Shown in pieces: positions 7,447 to 9,145 of a stretch of DNA of 9,145 nt; position 1 is the first letter of the stretch; each line of letters opens with the position of its first letter. The translations under genes were made by a program, and so were the position numbers. The stretch lies in the NCBI GenBank assembly GCA_030916665.1, contig JAUPWC010000376.1, positions 1 through 9,145 of the forward strand, written 5' to 3'. Origin of the DNA: Verrucomicrobiota bacterium. Lineage in GTDB: Bacteria > Verrucomicrobiota > Verrucomicrobiia > Opitutales > Opitutaceae. A model generated the notes under the pieces. That model was given only the letters and a program-made list of their open reading frames with translations. It did no database searches and was not told the DNA's origin.

Positions 7447-9132
7447 TTAATCCTCGGAATCTTCTGCCGCCTCCGGCTTCTTCCCCTTGGCCTTCTTCGT
7501 GGAGGCGGAAGACTTGGCGTTGAGCCAGAGGTCGCCCTTGGCGCTGATGTTGAGCCAGTAGAGTTCACCGCCGTGCTCGGCGAAGGACGGCTTGCCCTTC
7601 GGAGAATCGGGCGGCGTGAGGCCGGCGGCGGCCAGCGCGGCCTGCAGCACTTCGGGCGTCTTCTCCAGTTTCGCGGCCAGCTCGCTCACGAGCGCGGTCA
7701 CGCCCTCGCCGCGTTTCTTCGGCTCCATCAGGAGCCGCACGGCAGACAGGGTGTTTTCGGCGGGGAGCGTCGAAACGGGCGCAGGCGCGGACGCCGGCTC
7801 GGAAGCTGTAGCCGGGCTCGCTGAGCCCGGTTCGGCCGCGGCGGGCGCTTCGCCGGCCGGCTGCCCGGCGTCGGTGGCCCCGGCTACAGAAGCGGCTTCG
7901 GCCGGCGCTTCCGCCGCGCCTTCCGACTTCTGTCCTCTGTCCTCTGTCGCCTGACCCCTGACCTTGCGCGTAAGCTCGGCGTTGATCCAAATCTCGCCGC
8001 GCTGGTTCTTGTTCAGCCAGTAGGTGAAGTCGCCTGACTGGGCCTCAACCGGCGTGCCGGTCTCGCCCAAGATCACACCGTGCTCCGCAAGCTGCGTGAG
8101 CAGGCCGGCCTCGTCGGTCTTGAAGGCCTTGATGAGATACTGGAAGCTGCCCGACCAGCCGTGGCCGCGACGGTTGCGGCGCATCTGGCCTCGCACCTTG
8201 TCGAGGAATGTCTTGGGGCCGCGGGACTCGGACTGACCCTCGGGGCGCGGCTGATTCTGCTGGCGCTGCTCACGGGGAACAAAATGGGCGGATTCGGCGG
8301 AAGCCTCCTGGGGCGATCCGTCGGGAGATGAACTTCCTCCCGCATTTTCGGAACCGGCCGCAGGAGCAGCCACCGCCTCATCCTGGCCTTCCACCCGCTT
8401 GGCCTGCACCACGCGGAAGACCGGCTGCGGCTTGTCGCGCAGGTTGATCCAGATCTCGCCGCGGCGGTTGATGTTCACCCAGTAAAGCTCGCCCTCGTAT
8501 TCGGCATAGACGGGCTTGGCGTTCTCGTCGGCCGGGATTTGCAGGCCGCACTCCACCAGCGCGGTCTTGAGGTCGGACTCGTCGAGCGACCACTTCTTGG
8601 CGAGGTGATCGAGGCCCACGCTCATGCCCGGGCCGCGCTGGTTGCGGCGCATGTGCGGACGGATCGCGTCGAAGAAAGCCGGCAGCTCGTCCTCCTCGGC
8701 GAGCTTGTCCCACTCGTCTTTCGGGGTGCCGTTGCCGTTCTCTTCCTCGGCCTCGTCATCGTCGTCGCGCGAGGTGTCGCGCAGGCGGCGCAGATCGCCG
8801 TCAGCGGCGGATTTTTCCTCGGCAAGGAACGTCTCGGCCTCCTCCTCGGGAGCAGCCTGGCCCGAGCCGGCCTTGAACTTGGCCTCGAACTCCGCGCGCA
8901 GCTTGTCGGCCTCGGCGCGGGCGGCCGCCTTCGCGGCGTCCTCGAGCGTCCAGTCCTTTTGCGTGGACCGGCGGGCCAGCCCGTGGAAGGCCAGCGCGTT
9001 GTCGGTCGATTGGTGGAAGCTGACGATCTCCCAGTTTTCCTGCCCCAGATCGTTCAGAAATTTTTCCATCAGCGCCGGGCTCGCGAAGCCGCCCTTGCCG
9101 CTGCTGATGACCTTGTATTCCCAGTTGGACAT
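7447..9132 (-). CDS. DUF4177-like protein with three copies of an unnamed approximately 80-residue module
   Basis: I do not recognise this 561-residue protein as a named family. Residues 2-58 (WEYKVISSGKGG to GLARRS, with NWEIVSF at 33-39) resemble DUF4177, a short domain of unknown function. A charged helix (60-88) and a very acidic stretch (97-146, with DDDDEAEEE) follow. Three related modules come next, at about 150-231, 307-386 and 460-539. Each has a leading helix and basic MRRNxRGxG-like turn, a helical segment, and a closing ELYWVNINRRGEIWIN-type hairpin. The helix-helix-hairpin order suggests a winged-helix-like fold, possibly nucleic-acid or protein binding; that is inference. Linkers are Ala/Pro/Ser/Glu rich, and the tail is Lys-rich then acidic. 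No signal peptide or membrane segment is seen, so it is probably cytoplasmic. It is convergent with the xylan cluster and probably unrelated to it. The start ATG (9130-9132) gives the DUF4177 opening; only 13 bp upstream are visible, without a clear Shine-Dalgarno sequence. Confidence 0.85.
   Translation of the reverse strand: MSNWEYKVISSGKGGFASPALMEKFLNDLGQENWEIVSFHQSTDNALAFHGLARRSTQKDWTLEDAAKAAARAEADKLRAEFEAKFKAGSGQAAPEEEAETFLAEEKSAADGDLRRLRDTSRDDDDEAEEENGNGTPKDEWDKLAEEDELPAFFDAIRPHMRRNQRGPGMSVGLDHLAKKWSLDESDLKTALVECGLQIPADENAKPVYAEYEGELYWVNINRRGEIWINLRDKPQPVFRVVQAKRVEGQDEAVAAPAAGSENAGGSSSPDGSPQEASAESAHFVPREQRQQNQPRPEGQSESRGPKTFLDKVRGQMRRNRRGHGWSGSFQYLIKAFKTDEAGLLTQLAEHGVILGETGTPVEAQSGDFTYWLNKNQRGEIWINAELTRKVRGQATEDRGQKSEGAAEAPAEAASVAGATDAGQPAGEAPAAAEPGSASPATASEPASAPAPVSTLPAENTLSAVRLLMEPKKRGEGVTALVSELAAKLEKTPEVLQAALAAAGLTPPDSPKGKPSFAEHGGELYWLNISAKGDLWLNAKSSASTKKAKGKKPEAAEDSED
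7806..7889. repeat. Repeat D: palindromic pair CTGTAGCCGGG ... CCCGGCTACAG inside the minus-strand gene
   Basis: CTGTAGCCGGG (7806-7816) and its perfect reverse complement CCCGGCTACAG (7879-7889) bound an 84-bp segment (28 codons). The left unit has its own hairpin, CCGGGCTC (7812-7819) with GAGCCCGG (7823-7830), an 8-bp stem with a 3-base loop. The right unit's internal hairpin is degraded. The whole segment is translated as the Ala/Pro-rich linker at residues 415-443, between modules 2 and 3. The layout is that of repeats B and C but the sequence is different. Confidence 0.65.
7927..7961. repeat. Repeat E: five tandem 7-bp units inside the minus-strand gene
   Basis: Five contiguous heptamers read CTTCTGT, CCTCTGT, CCTCTGT, CGCCTGA and CCCCTGA. 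The consensus is CCTCTG(T/A), or (A/T)CAGAGG on the coding strand. They are translated as part of the linker VRGQATEDRGQKSEG (391-405), just after module 2 and 37 bp from repeat D. Because 7 is not a multiple of 3, the array cycles through all three codon phases, which explains the pattern of R, G, Q, E and D residues. Confidence 0.7.
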
Positions 9133-9145
9133 AGGCCAAAAGGCA

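Larger units (their letters stand above)
7516..8685 (-). other. Triplicated protein module (three domains of the minus-strand protein)
   Basis: The modules occupy about 8440-8685 (residues 150-231), 7975-8214 (307-386) and 7516-7755 (460-539). The first conserved point is MRRNQRGPG (161), MRRNRRGHG (317) and MEPKKRGEG (469). The second is the closing hairpin, ELYWVNINRRGEIWIN (215), TYWLNKNQRGEIWIN (370) and ELYWLNISAKGDLWLN (523). The distance from the first Met to the Tyr-Trp pair is 56, 54 and 56 residues, so the copies align almost without gaps. Copy 3 has lost the RR-N pair and is the most diverged. The DNA of the copies has diverged well beyond the protein signature, so the triplication is old. 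Confidence 0.8.

Noticed and set aside
7442..7455. Perfect 14-bp palindrome GAGGATTAATCCTC over the stop codon of the minus-strand gene
   Set aside because: No loop and no second copy in the window; next to a strong terminator, so it needs no separate explanation, though an operator site cannot be excluded.

Overview
The window reads as a piece of a high-GC Gram-negative genome, most likely Verrucomicrobiota close to Opitutaceae. This is an inference from three things: the set of exported xylan-degrading enzymes, the DUF4177-type protein, and the dense short palindromic and tandem repeats of kinds I associate with that group. No rRNA or marker gene is present to confirm it.

Positions 2-7388 are one forward cluster for glucuronoxylan use. 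In order it holds: the 3' end of a GPH-family sugar:cation symporter; a GH8 enzyme of the reducing-end exo-oligoxylanase (Rex) type; a small SmpA/BamE-like lipoprotein whose start overlaps the GH8 stop; a second, paralogous GH8; a GH67 alpha-glucuronidase; and a GH43 enzyme of the beta-xylosidase/alpha-arabinofuranosidase type with a C-terminal beta-sandwich domain. Gaps are -4 to 41 bp except for 96 bp before GH43. All four glycoside hydrolases begin with an export signal, so debranching and trimming of xylo-oligosaccharides is expected outside the cytoplasm, followed by uptake through the symporter. No endoxylanase is visible, so the cluster appears to handle oligosaccharides made elsewhere. 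The cluster ends at a strong, symmetric hairpin terminator (7408-7437).

Positions 7447-9132 (minus strand, convergent) encode a 561-residue protein that I cannot name. It has an N-terminal DUF4177-like domain and three copies of an approximately 80-residue module (helical part, then a YW-x-N-x(4)-G-[ED]-[IL]-W-[IL]-N hairpin), joined by acidic and Ala/Pro-rich linkers.

The most unusual content is a set of five different short repeat elements in 4.6 kb. (A) A nonamer array fills the GH8-GH67 gap. (B) A REPIN-like inverted pair fills the GH67-GH43 gap and supplies the GH43 start codon. (C) A second REPIN-like pair, unrelated to B, lies in frame in the GH43 interdomain linker. (D) A third palindromic pair and (E) a heptamer array lie in frame in one linker of the minus-strand protein. 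Repeats C, D and E are translated, and all sit between domains. None of the five forward genes whose start is visible, nor the minus-strand gene, has a clear Shine-Dalgarno sequence.
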